A stretch of 64,000 bases of DNA, from NCBI GenBank assembly GCA_000310025.1, contig FN648484.1:98812-162811 (forward strand), read 5' to 3'. A program made the translations under genes and the position numbers. The notes under the pieces were generated by a model. It worked only from the letters and a program-made list of their open reading frames with translations, was not told where the DNA came from and searched no databases. Of this stretch, positions 61,632 through 64,000 are shown piece by piece; positions within the stretch are counted from its first letter, which is position 1; every line of letters starts with the position of its first letter. The stretch is from Ectocarpus siliculosus (Eukaryota > Sar > Phaeophyceae > Ectocarpales > Ectocarpaceae).

Positions 61632-63777
61632 TCAGTCGCGGTGCTCATCCATGAACTTTCCGTGGGCCTTGGCCATGATCTTCATAGTTTCGTGCATCGT
61701 CTCCTCGGCGGGAAGGAACGTGGTGCGGAAGTGCAAGGTGCCCTCCTCCTGACCGAAACCGCTTCCCGGCACAAGCACAATGCCCGACTCATCCAGGATC
61801 TGGTCGGCAGCGGCGTTCAGTGCGCGTGGGGCAGGGGGGGGGCGAGGAAGTGCAGCGCCACCGCCCGTAAATACCATAGATACTTTCCCTGTACATGCAA
61901 GAACACACATAAAAGTTGCACACCACCTGTTCGGCTAACAACCTTTTTTTGAATAGCCTAACAAGACAGCAGCCGGGTCCTTACCTTGAGGCAGTAGTAC
62001 TCGTCAGCAGCCACCCCCTTGGCCTCGGCCACCTGCTTGGCCTTGTTCGACAAGCGGATGCGCGGGAAAGCATACAAGGCGCCATCCGCCTCGTTGCACG
62101 TGATTCCCTCAAGATCGTTTAGCGCCTTGTGTACCATAATGCTGCGCCTCTCCAGGGAAGATAGGATGTCGTCGCGTTCCTGCAACGTACCAGCGAAATC
62201 CACGTGTCAAGCGGCATCTTTTGTATCTTGGGTGCGTGTTCGTAGCAAGTACCATCATTCTCCACGACAAATAACCGCAAGACCGCTTTCTATAACACAC
62301 ACTCTACGGCTAAATGTTTTGCTGGAACCATGGGTGTGAATTTTGCATGCGTGCGGATTGCTTGTTTGCGCCAAGCCGAAATGATACATGACACTTTTAT
62401 GTATACATACATCTGTTCGAAAGTTTCGCACGGCCGGTTTAACGTGTGTGCGAAAAGAAACGTCAGTCCGCTTTTCGTACCTCCAAATGCTTGACGTCAA
62501 AATCACGCTGCCCTACAAAATCATCGGTTGTGTACATCATCGGTCGACTCTTCCCGAAACTCTTCATAATTATCATTCCTTTGCGACAGCTTACTTGGGG
62601 ATTAAATAGCCCAGTGTCGGGGTGATTTGCACGATATGTTGAACGCGTTTCATACCGACTTTTGTTCATAAACCTGGGACCCTCAGCAGCGGTACCGACC
62701 GGAGAACATGTATAGTCTCTTCATGTATGAATGCAATGTCAGTGCTTGTCATCCTGCTGAGCTACGCACGTTCACGAGGCATTAGGGTTATTATTGTGAA
62801 AAAATAATTTGAGTTGTGTCCATCGGGGACCGTACCACACCTCTCGCACGGTGGTTAGGCAACGAGTGTTTCATTTGCAAGTGATTAAGCTGAAACCATC
62901 TACGTGAGAGCCCCTCGATGTTTCGCTTTCAACCAGTCATTTCACTCCTTGCTTGCCTTTTGGAAAGTTTCGAACGACGGATCCCCCGCCTTGGGAGGGT
63001 TGATCATGATGCCGGTGGCGAGTTGTCCGATCGTGTTGGAGCACAGGGACAACGAAGACAGCTTGTACAGTTCTGCTCGTACCTGAGATATGGTAGTGAG
63101 AGTACAACGCACAAGGTTTAGGAGACGATACATGGGAGAAAAAGCCATGCTGACAGCTGTGGCACGACAATCCCATCGAGTGAGACAAAAGACCTTTGCG
63201 AGTTCATTCCAACATAATACGTAACAAGCAAGTCCATTGCACCGTAGCTACAAAGAGTCTCCTAAATAGTATCACCTCTGCGCCAATGCCGTGCACCTCC
63301 ATGTAACCTCCACGCAACCCGCACTCGCCGAAGTAACCCTGCACCGAAAGCGATTATTGACGACCATGAAATGCATACATGTAGATCAGACCAATCTCAT
63401 CATGCCATTTACAATATTACCAGAGGGTAGCGAAGCAGCCGAGGTTGCAAACTACCGTTTCAAGCATTCGGTGTCTGCTTCTACACATTTTCAGGCTACT
63501 GAATTTCGTAGGGAATTAATCACGGTGGGGTCGCCCGCATAGGAGCATGTGAGTTTCGAAGGACATCAAACGCTACGCACGGAAGCATGCACACTGGACA
63601 AGGACGAGCAAGCGTACGGATGCATCATGGCACACCGTTCTACATGGCATCACCCAATATAGCAGCAAAACCAGCAAAACTCTGTACTTGACTTGTCACC
63701 TTTGACGTCGAATGGAAGGAGACCAGCTGCAACCGCTCGTCGCCATCCTTGCCAGTGTAGCCCATATCGCACGCCAC
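61632..63777 (-). CDS. Alanine aminotransferase, C-terminal part (5' end outside the window)
   Basis: PLP enzyme converting alanine + 2-oxoglutarate to pyruvate + glutamate. Five phase-0 exons cover about 209 C-terminal residues: 63777-63700, 63338-63276, 63082-62957, 62179-61985, 61799-61632. The catalytic Lys lies in LVSFHSTSK at the end of the first exon and is followed by GYFGECGLRGGYMEV. Later landmarks: GIMINPPKAGDPSFETFQK, EGITCNEADGALYAFPRIRL, ADEYYCLK, VPGSGFGQEEGTLHFRTTFL and the end MDEHRD-stop. Intron 62956-62180 has a GC donor (AAG/gcaagc). Upstream exons for the N-terminal half must lie beyond position 64000. Compartment cannot be judged without the N-terminus. Confidence 0.93.
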
Positions 63778-64000
63778 CTGTTTCACCACGTGCCCGTGAT
63801 AATCATCACGGGACCAGGACAGAAACATTTACCATGCCACACAAAAGAGAGAAAGATGCCAAGTCTGGTTGCGATGTAGGCCTTGGCGCCGGGTGCGGTC
63901 AGCAGGCCAGATGCCATCGCTTGCCGGTGGCACATTGTCGCTGGTGAAAGTCTAACTAAACAACTACGATCCATGGCACATCTCCACACTGCGCACCTTC
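63778..64000. other. Upstream intron of alanine aminotransferase
   Basis: The minus strand here does not match the segment expected before VACDMGYTGKDG, so it is read as intron up to the window edge. Confidence 0.4.

Noticed and set aside
1-64000. Prokaryotic operons, CRISPR arrays, phage genes or rRNA genes
   Set aside because: None seen. The spliceosomal introns throughout show a eukaryotic nuclear region.

Overview
The window looks like nuclear DNA of a photosynthetic stramenopile, most probably a brown alga of the Ectocarpus type. The genes are split into many short exons separated by introns of a few hundred bases, and both strands are used. Two proteins begin with a signal peptide running into an Ala-Phe motif (AAAFVP and ASAFVG), the bipartite plastid-targeting signal of algae with secondary red plastids. 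Species was not tested; no search could be run. Exon structures were rebuilt by hand from splice sites, reading phase and remembered family sequences. They agree in phase except at the few places flagged.

Layout: (1) 667-11300, minus: DEAD-box RNA helicase resembling plant RH50/RH39, with a copia-like gag fragment and a large palindrome in one intron. (2) 13354-18856, plus: mitochondrial-type aspartate aminotransferase, divergent from the helicase, with a MITE-like element in intron 1. (3) 19962-23407, minus: plastid-targeted SOUL haem-binding protein. (4) 24738-27157 and 27547-29469, minus: two adjacent MazG/dCTP-pyrophosphatase-like units, the downstream one with intact catalytic acids and a C-terminal membrane anchor, the upstream one with most metal ligands lost. 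(5) 31819-34951, plus: plastid-targeted thioredoxin with a second gag-derived foldback in an intron. (6) 36031-37168: TA-flanked terminal-inverted-repeat element. (7) 37608-56396, plus: 41-exon gene joining an N-terminal WW domain, a long coiled coil and a C-terminal kinesin-14 motor (about 1479 aa). (8) 59567-60213, plus: histone H2A.X ending in SQDY. (9) 61632-63777, minus: 3' part of alanine aminotransferase, running out of the window.

The genes do not form an operon or an obvious pathway. The two aminotransferases share PLP chemistry, and the SOUL protein and thioredoxin both point to the plastid. Most interesting: the active/dead MazG pair with a tail anchor, the WW-kinesin-14 fusion, two gag-derived inverted duplications inside introns antisense to their hosts, and three or four GC-AG introns in 64 kb.
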